Positions 54,203 to 62,320 of a DNA stretch of 64,000 nucleotides are shown here, piece by piece. The position numbers and the translations under genes were made by a program. The notes under the pieces were generated by a model that saw only the letters and a program-made list of their open reading frames with translations, did not search any database and was not told where the DNA came from. How positions within the stretch are numbered: position 1 is the stretch's first letter; each line of letters opens with the position of its first letter. The DNA comes from Fusobacterium varium (GTDB lineage Bacteria > Fusobacteriota > Fusobacteriia > Fusobacteriales > Fusobacteriaceae): assembly GCA_002356455.1 (NCBI GenBank), contig AP017968.1, positions 1,798,001 through 1,862,000 on the forward strand, in the 5' to 3' direction.

Positions 54203-54516
54203 GAAAAAAGGGAAATGGGTTTGTTCCATTAAGATAAAAAAGAGAGAAACTTTTAAGCAAAGATATAATTTAAAATTTTACAGTAAAGAGATTTGTCATT
54301 AATTTTGTTTTTAAAATATAAAGAGGATAAGGATTACAGCAGTTCCAATGTTGTGTTTTAATAATTAGGGCAGTTAAAATATTAACTGTTCCAATTAATG
54401 AAAACTTGTTTTGCTTAAATATATTTTTATATTTTATTCATTTCATTAATTATACAAATTTCTCTAATTTCTAAAATAAAATTTATTTTGCTTTTTAAAT
54501 TTCTCTCTTTTATTTA
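54203..54516. other. Intergenic stretch between convergent genes
   Basis: About 310 bases without a gene. It includes AATGG/CCATT (54214-54230) and the perfect palindrome CAGTTAAAATATTAACTG (54371-54388), the latter flanked by two copies of GTTCCAAT (54338 region and 54388 region). Neither has a T run, so classic termination is doubtful. Confidence 0.45.
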
Positions 54517-54954
54517 TTATTCTAATGAAAGAAGCTTTGTTGAACTTACATAGTTTATCTGCTCTATTCCTATAATGATATCTTCAATAGGAATAGTTAT
54601 ATCTGAAATATCTAAGGATATTACTACAGAAGCTACATTATTTATAGGGATATTCTGATTTATTGTAATTATATTTCCATTCACAAATGATAGATAATTA
54701 AGAACTTCAGACAAAACTCCTTTTTTATGCTCAAGCATCATAGAAACCAGAGCTTTTCTTCCTATACTGTTGTCAGAAGGAAGAAAGACATAATCTTTAT
54801 ATTTATAGTAAGTGCTTCTGCTGATTCCAACAATTTTTGCAGCATCACTTATTCCTTTTACTTTACCTTCAGTTAAAAGATTTCTAGCTTCAACTACTTT
54901 TTCAAAATAATCTGGAAGTATTTTTTTATTGACAATAAGGTATTTTTCTTTCAT
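54517..54954 (-). CDS. ACT-domain protein of the PheB/UPF0735 family
   Basis: 145 residues. N-terminal helix-turn-helix-like part (LTEGKVKGISDAAKIVGISRSTYYKYKDYVF, about 28-58), then an ACT domain (KGVLSEVLNYLSFVNGNIITINQNIPINNVASVVISLDIS, about 78-118). UPF0735 members lie beside homoserine dehydrogenase or thrB genes and probably sense an amino acid, likely threonine or phenylalanine. Here the gene is 9 bases after thrB in the same operon, which favours a threonine-pathway regulatory role. GGAGGAT precedes the ATG. Confidence 0.88.
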   Translation of the reverse strand: MKEKYLIVNKKILPDYFEKVVEARNLLTEGKVKGISDAAKIVGISRSTYYKYKDYVFLPSDNSIGRKALVSMMLEHKKGVLSEVLNYLSFVNGNIITINQNIPINNVASVVISLDISDITIPIEDIIIGIEQINYVSSTKLLSLE

Positions 54955-54963
54955 GGTATCCTC

Positions 54964-55839
54964 CTATAAAACAACTGCTCCTTTCATATCTATATCTAAA
55001 GTTCTGATAATCCAGCTGTTTTTTAGATTTTTTATCTCATATTCTATCTTCCACTGAAAATCTTTAGTTTTTGCAATATTCATCAATGTTGGCCCTGATC
55101 CACTGATAAAAAGAGCTGTATTTCCATTTTTTTCACAAATTTCTTTTACTTCTTCATATTCATTGATAAGAACATTTCTGTATTTTTCATGAAGTTTGTC
55201 AGAGAGAGCTTTTTTTATAAGAATTTCATCACCATTTTCAAGAGCTTTTAATAAAACAGCAATTCTTGATACATTGTATATTGCATCTTGATATGGTATT
55301 TCAGATGGAAGAACTTTTCTTGCTTCCACTGTAGACAATCTAAAATCTGGTACTAATGCGCAGAAATAAAGATTTTCACTAATATTATATTGAACAGTAT
55401 ATGGAATACCATCTTCCACTAAAGAAGCTGTAAGGCCTCCAAAAAGAGCTGGGGCTATATTATCAGGATGCCCTTCAATATCATTGCATATTTTAAATAT
55501 TTCATCCTTAGATAATGGATTTCCAGCAATAATATTTGCCCCCATTACTCCCCCAACAATACAGGCAGCACTGCTTCCCAGCCCTCTGGATACAGGAATA
55601 TCACTTTTTATACTTATTTCTATACCTGTGACAGGATAATTTAGAATTTCTAAAGTTTTCTTAAATGATGTATATACTAAATTAGAATCATTTTGATATT
55701 TTTCTTCACAACCAACAATTCTTAAACCATATTCAATTCTTTTAAAAGTAAAATATGAATAAAGTTTAAAAGCAAGTCCCAAAGTATCAAAACCAGGGCC
55801 AATATTTGCTGTAGTTGCAGGGACTTTTACAGTAATCAT
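54964..55839 (-). CDS. thrB: Homoserine kinase
   Basis: 291 residues, a GHMP kinase. The ATP loop is PVSRGLGSSAACIVGG (about 84-99), the N-terminal VPATTANIGPGFDTLGLA is typical of ThrB, and the C-terminal motif FISGSGPTLMNI completes the family set. It phosphorylates homoserine for threonine synthase. Its ATG overlaps the thrC stop by 4 bases (ATGA), indicating translational coupling. Confidence 0.95.
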   Translation of the reverse strand: MITVKVPATTANIGPGFDTLGLAFKLYSYFTFKRIEYGLRIVGCEEKYQNDSNLVYTSFKKTLEILNYPVTGIEISIKSDIPVSRGLGSSAACIVGGVMGANIIAGNPLSKDEIFKICNDIEGHPDNIAPALFGGLTASLVEDGIPYTVQYNISENLYFCALVPDFRLSTVEARKVLPSEIPYQDAIYNVSRIAVLLKALENGDEILIKKALSDKLHEKYRNVLINEYEEVKEICEKNGNTALFISGSGPTLMNIAKTKDFQWKIEYEIKNLKNSWIIRTLDIDMKGAVVL

Positions 55840-57314
55840 AATATCACCTCAAAACAGTTTTTCATATCTTCTTTATTTATAATTGAAGTATGTATATCTT
55901 TTTTATTTTTTAAATTTTTAAGATTTTCAGGGATAGGAACTCCTGTTTTTTCACTTAACAATTCCATAATTTTAAATTCATCAGAATTATTTTCTCCAAA
56001 GAGAGATTCATAAACAGCTTTGCTGAATTTATATGGACTGGCTGTAGCTAGAACTATATTTTTATGGTTAGAATCTTTTTCCTTAAACTCTTTCATGACA
56101 TTGTATGCTACAGCAGTATGTGTATCTAAAAGATAATTATATTCATTATAGACATTTTTAATTGTTTCACTTGTTTGTAAATCATTAGTATATCCAGCAT
56201 AAAATAGATTATCTATACAGCTTTTTATTTCTTGAGTTACAGTATACTTCCCATCAGATTTTAATTCATCCATAAGTGATTTTATATATTTATTATCATT
56301 TCCACTTAAATGATATATAAGTCTTTCCAAATTACTGGATATTAATATATCCATAGATGGAGATAATGTTTTATAGAATGGACGATTTCTATCATATGTT
56401 CCAGTTTGAATAAAATCATACAAAACATTGTTTTCATTAGAAGCACATATTAATTTATTTACAGGGAGTCCCATAAGTTCTGCGTAATACCCAGCAAGAA
56501 TATCACCAAAATTTCCAGTAGGAACAGTAAAATTAACTTTTTCTCCTAAACTAATTTCATTGCTTTCAGCTAATTTCATATATGAATAAAAATAATAAAC
56601 TATCTGAGGAACCAATCTTCCTATATTTATAGAATTGGCAGAAGAAAGAGAATAATTTTTATTTTTTAGCTTTTTCTTTACTTCCTCATCTGTAAATATT
56701 TTCTTAACTTCACTTTGTGCATCATCAAAATTACCATTTATAGCATAAACATATGTATTATTTCCATCTTGTGATATCATTTGCTTTTCCTGCACTTTGC
56801 TGACACCATCATTTGGAAAAAAGACCAGTATTTTTATTCCCTCAATATTTTTGAAGCCTTCTAAAGCAGCTTTTCCAGTATCCCCGGAAGTTGCTGTTAA
56901 TATGAGAATTTTTTCTTTTATTTTATTTAGTTTTAATGCCTCAGTAGAAAGGTATGGAAGTACAGACAGAGCCACATCTTTAAAAGCAGAAGTAGGCCCA
57001 TGAAATAGCTCTAATATATAGTCATTTCCAACCTTAACTAAGGGGGTTATATCATTAGAACTAAATTTTTTATCATAAGCACTTTCTACACAATATTTTA
57101 TACTTTTTTCTGGATAGTCATCTAATATTTTAGAAAGAATTATTTCAGCTATCTCAGTATATTTTTTACCTTTTAATTCAGAAATATTTATCTTTAGATT
57201 TTCCATATCTCTTCTTACAAAAAGTCCTCCATCACTTGCTATTCCTTTTATTACAGCTTGTGAAGCTGAGCATGCTATATTTTGTTCTCTTGTACTTTCA
57301 AATTTGCTGTTCAT
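55836..57314 (-). CDS. thrC: Threonine synthase
   Basis: 492 residues. The PLP lysine is Lys112 in GPTSAFKDVALSVL, followed by TATSGDTGKAALEGF, the phosphate-binding loop, and VPTGNFGDILAGYYA. The length and the N-terminal extension fit the long (class I, E. coli-type) ThrC. It converts O-phosphohomoserine to threonine. GGAGGAAAA precedes the ATG. It is the first gene of the thrC-thrB-ACT operon, divergent from hom-lysC-asd. Confidence 0.95.
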   Translation of the reverse strand: MNSKFESTREQNIACSASQAVIKGIASDGGLFVRRDMENLKINISELKGKKYTEIAEIILSKILDDYPEKSIKYCVESAYDKKFSSNDITPLVKVGNDYILELFHGPTSAFKDVALSVLPYLSTEALKLNKIKEKILILTATSGDTGKAALEGFKNIEGIKILVFFPNDGVSKVQEKQMISQDGNNTYVYAINGNFDDAQSEVKKIFTDEEVKKKLKNKNYSLSSANSINIGRLVPQIVYYFYSYMKLAESNEISLGEKVNFTVPTGNFGDILAGYYAELMGLPVNKLICASNENNVLYDFIQTGTYDRNRPFYKTLSPSMDILISSNLERLIYHLSGNDNKYIKSLMDELKSDGKYTVTQEIKSCIDNLFYAGYTNDLQTSETIKNVYNEYNYLLDTHTAVAYNVMKEFKEKDSNHKNIVLATASPYKFSKAVYESLFGENNSDEFKIMELLSEKTGVPIPENLKNLKNKKDIHTSIINKEDMKNCFEVIL

Positions 57315-57335
57315 AAATTTTCCTCCAAATTGTTA

Positions 57336-57364
57336 TTGCATTTACCTACTTGCTATGATATAAT
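57336..57364 (+). promoter_or_regulatory. Promoter of the hom-lysC-asd operon
   Basis: TTGCAT (57336-57341), 17 bases, TATAAT (57359-57364), 64 bases before the hom ATG. The leader contains a small hairpin, ACAAG-tgttttt-CTTGT (about 57381-57397). No T-box or lysine riboswitch is recognisable in this 114-base divergent region. Confidence 0.65.
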
Positions 57365-57428
57365 GTTTTTCAAATAAATACAAGTGTTTTTCTTGTAAAA
57401 ACAAAAAATAATTTGAAAGGGGTAAAAT

Positions 57429-58601
57429 ATGAAAATAGGATTATTAGGTTTTGGAACAGTAGGAAGTGGAGTATATGAGATAGTTAAGAGCAGTCCAACC
57501 TGTTTTTTTAATGATATAGAAGTGAAAAAGATTCTTGTAAAAGATGAAAAAGATAAAATTATGGATATAATAACTACAGATGCAGAGGAAATATTAAATG
57601 ATAAAGATATTGATTTAGTAGTGGAGGTAATGGGAGGAATTCATCCTGCATATGAGTATATAATAAAATCCTTAAAAAATAAAAAAAATGTAGTAACTGC
57701 AAATAAAGCAGTAGTAGCTGCATATTTAAAGGAGTTTACCAAAACGGCTTATGAGAATGGTGTATCATTTGAATATGAAGCAAGTGTCTGTGGTGGAATT
57801 CCATGGATAAAGTCTTTAGAAAAAGCAAAAAGAATAGATGAGATAAGCGAAGTGTATGGAATATTTAATGGAACAAGTAATTTTATATTGGATAATATGA
57901 CTAAAAAAGGTTATGAATTTCAGGAAATATTAAAAAAGGCACAGGAAAAAGGATATGCAGAGAGTGACCCATCAGCTGATATAGATGGAATAGATATAAT
58001 GAGAAAGCTGTTGATAACTTCTAGTCTGGCTTTTGAATGTGAAATACCAGAAAAAGAAATAGATGTTTTTGGAATAAGAAATATAAAAAAAGAAGATATA
58101 GAATATTTTAATAATATTGGTTATACAGTAAAACTTATTGCAAAAGGAAAAAAAGCAGAAAATAGATATTGTGCTGTAGTAGAGCCAGTACTTTTTAAAA
58201 ATGAAAGAATAGAAGCAGCAGTACCACAAAATTTTAATATAGGAACTATTTGTGGAAAAACTATAGGAGAATTAAAATTTTATGGACAGGGAGCAGGTAA
58301 ACTGCCAACTGGAAATGCAATAGTACAGGATATAATTGATATTATGGAAGCTAAAGGAAATTTAATTGAAAGAAAATTTGAGAAAAGTTTAATAAAGGAC
58401 AGTTCTCTAATAATAGGGAAATACTATGTAAGAATTAATGATGAACAATTTGCAGAAGATAATTCTGATATTATTGAAAAAAAATTAGAATATTCAGGAA
58501 ATATTATTTATATAACTAAAGAGATAGACTGCAGTGCTATGAAAAAAGCAGCAGAAAAATATCTGGAAAAAGAAATATTTTATGCTAGATTTGAGAACTA
58601 G
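57429..58601 (+). CDS. hom: Homoserine dehydrogenase
   Basis: 390 residues. NAD(P)-binding GLLGFGTVGSGVYEIV at the N-terminus, VVTANKAVVAAYLKEF (about 92-107), the catalytic-domain GIFNGTSNFILDNMTKKGYEF and GYAESDPSADIDGIDIMRKL. The C-terminal regulatory region is short (about 60 residues after the core), so a full ACT domain is doubtful; the separate ACT protein across the operon may supply regulation. It reduces aspartate semialdehyde to homoserine. First gene of the operon, with AAAGGGG as ribosome site. Confidence 0.94.
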   Translation: MKIGLLGFGTVGSGVYEIVKSSPTCFFNDIEVKKILVKDEKDKIMDIITTDAEEILNDKDIDLVVEVMGGIHPAYEYIIKSLKNKKNVVTANKAVVAAYLKEFTKTAYENGVSFEYEASVCGGIPWIKSLEKAKRIDEISEVYGIFNGTSNFILDNMTKKGYEFQEILKKAQEKGYAESDPSADIDGIDIMRKLLITSSLAFECEIPEKEIDVFGIRNIKKEDIEYFNNIGYTVKLIAKGKKAENRYCAVVEPVLFKNERIEAAVPQNFNIGTICGKTIGELKFYGQGAGKLPTGNAIVQDIIDIMEAKGNLIERKFEKSLIKDSSLIIGKYYVRINDEQFAEDNSDIIEKKLEYSGNIIYITKEIDCSAMKKAAEKYLEKEIFYARFEN

Positions 58602-58619
58602 AAATTAAAGGAGACTAAA

Positions 58620-59942
58620 ATGATAAAAGTAGCAAAATTTGGAGGATCATCACTAGCTGATGCAGAACAGTTTAAAAAAGTAAAAAATATAATAGAAAAT
58701 GATGAAAACAGAAGGATTGTAGTAGTGTCAGCTGCTGGAAAAAGATTTAAAGAAGATAATAAAATAACTGATTTATTATATCTTTGTTATGCTCATATAA
58801 AATATTCTGTTTCATATGAAAGTATGTTTTCTATTATAGAAAACAGATATTTAGAAATAAGAGATGAATTAGGATTGAAATGTAATCTTGAGAGCGAATT
58901 CAGAATAATAAAAAGCAGGATGAAAAAAGGAATGAACAGAGATTATTTAGTGAGCAGAGGAGAATATCTTGCTGGAATGTTAATGGCGGAATATTTAGGA
59001 TATGATTTTATAGATGCTGAAAATGTAATATTTTTTGATTATAATGGAAAAGTAGATACTGAAAAAACAAGAGAAGCGATGGAAAAAGCAGTAGAAAGAA
59101 GTCCTAAGGGAGTTATTCCGGGATTTTATGGTACATTACCAAATGGAGAAATAAAACTTTTTTCCAGAGGAGGTTCAGATATAACAGGAGCTATAGTTTC
59201 AGATTGCATAAAAGCTGCTATTTATGAGAACTGGACTGATGTATCTGGAATACTAATGGCAGACCCAAATGTAGTTAAAGATCCTAAGAGAATAGAAATA
59301 ATAACATATAGTGAATTGAGAGAGCTTTCATATATGGGAGCTAATGTACTTCATACTGATGCAGTAGCACCAGTAAAAAAAGCTAATATTCCTATCAATA
59401 TCAGAAATACAAATGCTCCAGAAAATCCTGGAACTATAATAGTTGATGAAAATAATGAGTTATTGAAAAATGCCAAAAATTATTTTATAACTGGAATAGC
59501 AGGAAAAAAAGATTTTTCTGTTATATCAATATATAAAGATCATATGTCAGGAGAAGTAGGAGCTATAAGAAAAGCTTTAGAGATATTTGAAAAGTATAAA
59601 GTAAGTATAGAACATATTCCTACTGGGATAGATACATTTTCTATAGTAGCAGCCACTGAGAATATAAAAAAATATCTTTATGAAATAGTGGCAGATCTCA
59701 AAAGGGAATGTGAACCCTCTGAAGTAAAAGTAATAGATAATATAAGTCTTATAGCTACTGTAGGAAGAAATATGGCTGACAGACCTGGAATGTCTGGAAA
59801 GCTTTTTGCTGCCATAGGAAACAGTGGAGTAAATATCAGAATGATATCTCAAGGGTCAGATGAGATAAATATTATAGTTGGAGTTGAAAATGAAGATTTT
59901 GAAAAAGCAATAAATGTTATATATAATAATTTTGTTATTTAA
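58620..59942 (+). CDS. lysC: Aspartate kinase
   Basis: 440 residues. N-terminal VAKFGGSSLADAEQFKKV is the kinase signature; GFYGTLPNGEIKLFSRGGSDITGAI holds the ATP/aspartate site. Two ACT domains follow (about 300-440; LIATVGRNMADRPGMSGKLFAAIG, then GVNIRMISQGSDEINI), which is the amino-acid feedback site. It makes aspartyl phosphate. It starts 18 bases after hom. AAAGGAG precedes the ATG. Confidence 0.94.
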   Translation: MIKVAKFGGSSLADAEQFKKVKNIIENDENRRIVVVSAAGKRFKEDNKITDLLYLCYAHIKYSVSYESMFSIIENRYLEIRDELGLKCNLESEFRIIKSRMKKGMNRDYLVSRGEYLAGMLMAEYLGYDFIDAENVIFFDYNGKVDTEKTREAMEKAVERSPKGVIPGFYGTLPNGEIKLFSRGGSDITGAIVSDCIKAAIYENWTDVSGILMADPNVVKDPKRIEIITYSELRELSYMGANVLHTDAVAPVKKANIPINIRNTNAPENPGTIIVDENNELLKNAKNYFITGIAGKKDFSVISIYKDHMSGEVGAIRKALEIFEKYKVSIEHIPTGIDTFSIVAATENIKKYLYEIVADLKRECEPSEVKVIDNISLIATVGRNMADRPGMSGKLFAAIGNSGVNIRMISQGSDEINIIVGVENEDFEKAINVIYNNFVI

Positions 59943-59954
59943 GGAGATATAAAA

Positions 59955-60974
59955 ATGAGAAAATATAATATAGGAATACTCGGAGCTACTGGAGCAGTAG
60001 GTAAGGAAATGTTGAAAGTATTGGAAGAAAGAAATTTTCCAGTAGAAAATATAAGACTTTTTGCCAGCAGCAGAAGTGCTGGGAAAAAAGTATTTTTTAA
60101 AGGAAAAGAATATGAAATAGAAGAGGCTAAAAAAGGAATTTATGAAGGAATAGATATATTATTAGGAGCAGTGGAAAATGAACAGGCTAAGGAATTCATT
60201 CCAACTGCAATAGAAAATGGTGCAATAGTGATAGACAACAGCAGTGCTTATAGAATGGCAGATGATGTACCTCTTATAGTACCAGAAGTAAATCCAGAGG
60301 CTGTAGAAGTCCATAAGGGACTTATTGCAAATCCAAATTGTGCAACTATAATAGGACTGGTAGCAGTAAATGAACTTAATAAATATTCTAAAATAGAAAG
60401 AATGATAGTATCTACTTATCAAGCTGTATCAGGTGCTGGAAGTGGGGGTATAACTGAACTGGATGCAGAAATAAAAGCTATAGCAGAGGGAAAGGATTTT
60501 ACTATGGAAACATTTCCTTATCAAATAGCTTATAATTTAATACCACAGATAGGTGGATTTGATGAAAAAGGGTACAGTTCAGAAGAAATGAAATTTCAGA
60601 ATGAAGGAAGAAAAATATTAAATAATCCCAAGTTAAAAGTTAACTGTACATGTATTAGGGTTCCAGTGTATCGAAGTCATTCTGAATCTATAACTATTGA
60701 ATTTAAAGATAGAATAGATGCAGAAAAAGCAAGAGAAATATTAAGGAAGGCAGATGGAGTAAAATTAGTAGATGATCCTCAAAATAAAAAATATCCTATG
60801 CCTTTAGATACAAGTGATCAAGACCTGGTATATGTTGGAAGAATAAGAGAGGATATAAGTAATGATGAAGGAAAAGGATTAACACTTTGGTGCTGTGGGG
60901 ATCAGGTACGTAAAGGAGCAGCAACTAATGCTGTTCAAATTGCAGAACTGCTTATAAAAAAAGAAATAAAATAA
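59955..60974 (+). CDS. asd: Aspartate-semialdehyde dehydrogenase
   Basis: 339 residues. NADP-binding GILGATGAVGKEML (about 8-20), catalytic Cys129 in ANPNCATII, and QAVSGAGSGGITEL; the active-site His is in RVPVYRSHSESI. It reduces aspartyl phosphate to the semialdehyde, linking lysC to hom. Third gene of the operon, 12 bases after lysC, with AAGGAG as ribosome site and a terminator directly after. Confidence 0.95.
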   Translation: MRKYNIGILGATGAVGKEMLKVLEERNFPVENIRLFASSRSAGKKVFFKGKEYEIEEAKKGIYEGIDILLGAVENEQAKEFIPTAIENGAIVIDNSSAYRMADDVPLIVPEVNPEAVEVHKGLIANPNCATIIGLVAVNELNKYSKIERMIVSTYQAVSGAGSGGITELDAEIKAIAEGKDFTMETFPYQIAYNLIPQIGGFDEKGYSSEEMKFQNEGRKILNNPKLKVNCTCIRVPVYRSHSESITIEFKDRIDAEKAREILRKADGVKLVDDPQNKKYPMPLDTSDQDLVYVGRIREDISNDEGKGLTLWCCGDQVRKGAATNAVQIAELLIKKEIK

Positions 60975-60980
60975 AATTAG

Positions 60981-61022
60981 AATATCTGTATAGCTGTTAT
61001 GAAAAAGCAGAGTACAGATATT
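60981..61022 (+). terminator. Terminator of the hom-lysC-asd operon
   Basis: AATATCTGTA (60981-60990) pairs perfectly with TACAGATATT (61013-61022), followed by a T-rich run. It starts 6 bases after the asd stop. Confidence 0.8.
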
Positions 61023-61182
61023 TTATTTTTATCCATATAAAAAAGTCCGATAATCAAATGGATAAAAAATAATTTCATAATAAAAAACTAACATTTTCTT
61101 TCTTTAATTTCAAGAAGATTCTATTGTTTTTATAATTTATCTATAATATAATTTAATTGTTAGATAAGGAGGCTGAATAAAA

Positions 61183-62265
61183 ATGGCATTAGAAAAAATA
61201 GTTATGCTTGGTGACAGTATTATAGATTGGAATTACAGCAGTAAGTATATAAATTATGGGCATGCAGGATTTAAAACAAGAGATGTATTATGGCTTCTGG
61301 AAGAAAAACCTGAAATAAAAGGAGATATTGGAATACTTTTAGTAGGAGTAAATGATATTTTATGTGGTTTTCAAGAAGAATATACGTTAGATTATTATAA
61401 TAAAACTGTAGAAATACTCAGGCAAAGATTTAAAAAACTTATAATATTAAGTATGCTTCCAAGTGATACTCCAAGAATAAATGCAAAATCTAAAATGTTA
61501 AATACTAAATTAAAAAATTTATACAATGAATATTTCTTTGATATTTATAACCTGTTTTTAGATGTTCGTGAATTGCTGGCAGATAAGTATACTGTAGATG
61601 GAATCCATTTAAATAATGATGGATATGACATTTTTAATAAAGCTTTAACTGAAATTGCAGAAAAAGTAAAATATGAGGAAATAGGATATCCAGACAGAGA
61701 AACTGCTGAAAGAGAATTAGAAGAAGCAGGAGAACTTAATCCAGGACAGTGGATAAGTCATTCTAAATATACAGCTCTTGCCTGTGAGAAAATTGCAGAA
61801 TATTGCCCTCATATGAACAGTGAAAAAGCCTATATAATTGGATTGCTTCATGATATAGGAAGAAGAGTTGGAATAGTGCAGGAAAGACATATGCTAGAAG
61901 GATATAAATATTGTATGTCCAAAGGATGGAAAGAAGTTGCTCAGATATGCATAACACATTCTTTTATGTTGAAAGATATAACTACATCTATTGGAAAATG
62001 GGATATGACCAAAGAAGACTATGAATTTATGAAAAAATTTATAACTGAAGCTGTCTATGACGATTATGATAAATTAGTTCAAATGTGTGATAGCCTAGCT
62101 CTTCCAAATGGTTTTTGCTTTCTTGAAAAAAGATTTGTAGATGTAGCAATGAGGTATGGAGTAAATGAGTATACTACTAAAAGATGGGGAGCTATTTATG
62201 ATATCAAAAAATATTTTGAAGATATAATTGGCAAACCTATAGAGGATATATTAGAAATTTCATAA
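61183..62265 (+). CDS. SGNH/GDSL hydrolase fused to an HD-domain phosphohydrolase
   Basis: 360 residues. The first about 160 are a compact SGNH hydrolase: Ser12 in MLGDSIID, Gly in block II, Asn58 in GVND, and Asp139/His142 in VDGIHL, a full catalytic set for an esterase or deacetylase. From about 185 an HD domain: His193 (WISHSKY), His223-Asp224 (GLLHDIGRR), His near 257 (ITHSFM), Asp near 286. HD parts of this type (YqeK-like/HDIG) hydrolyse nucleotide phosphates. No signal peptide, so cytoplasmic. The combination is unusual. A promoter (TTGTTT, 17 bases, TATAAT) ends 33 bases before AAGGAGG. Confidence 0.82.
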   Translation: MALEKIVMLGDSIIDWNYSSKYINYGHAGFKTRDVLWLLEEKPEIKGDIGILLVGVNDILCGFQEEYTLDYYNKTVEILRQRFKKLIILSMLPSDTPRINAKSKMLNTKLKNLYNEYFFDIYNLFLDVRELLADKYTVDGIHLNNDGYDIFNKALTEIAEKVKYEEIGYPDRETAERELEEAGELNPGQWISHSKYTALACEKIAEYCPHMNSEKAYIIGLLHDIGRRVGIVQERHMLEGYKYCMSKGWKEVAQICITHSFMLKDITTSIGKWDMTKEDYEFMKKFITEAVYDDYDKLVQMCDSLALPNGFCFLEKRFVDVAMRYGVNEYTTKRWGAIYDIKKYFEDIIGKPIEDILEIS

Positions 62266-62274
62266 AAATATAAA

Positions 62275-62317
62275 AAAGATCAAAGGAAAGAAATATCTCT
62301 TCTCCTCTGATCTTTTC
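62275..62317. terminator. Bidirectional terminator
   Basis: AAAAGATCA (62275-62283) pairs with TGATCTTTT (62308-62316), with further GGA/TCC pairing inside, between the convergent SGNH-HD gene and the RND permease gene. Confidence 0.75.
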
Positions 62318-62320
62318 ATT

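Noticed and set aside
54371-54388. Perfect palindrome CAGTTAAAATATTAACTG as a terminator or operator
   Set aside because: No T run follows and it lies far from either gene start; AT-rich palindromes of this size arise easily by chance here.
57315-57428. T-box or lysine/threonine riboswitch between the divergent threonine operons
   Set aside because: The region is only 114 bases and holds a promoter and one small hairpin, too short for those elements.
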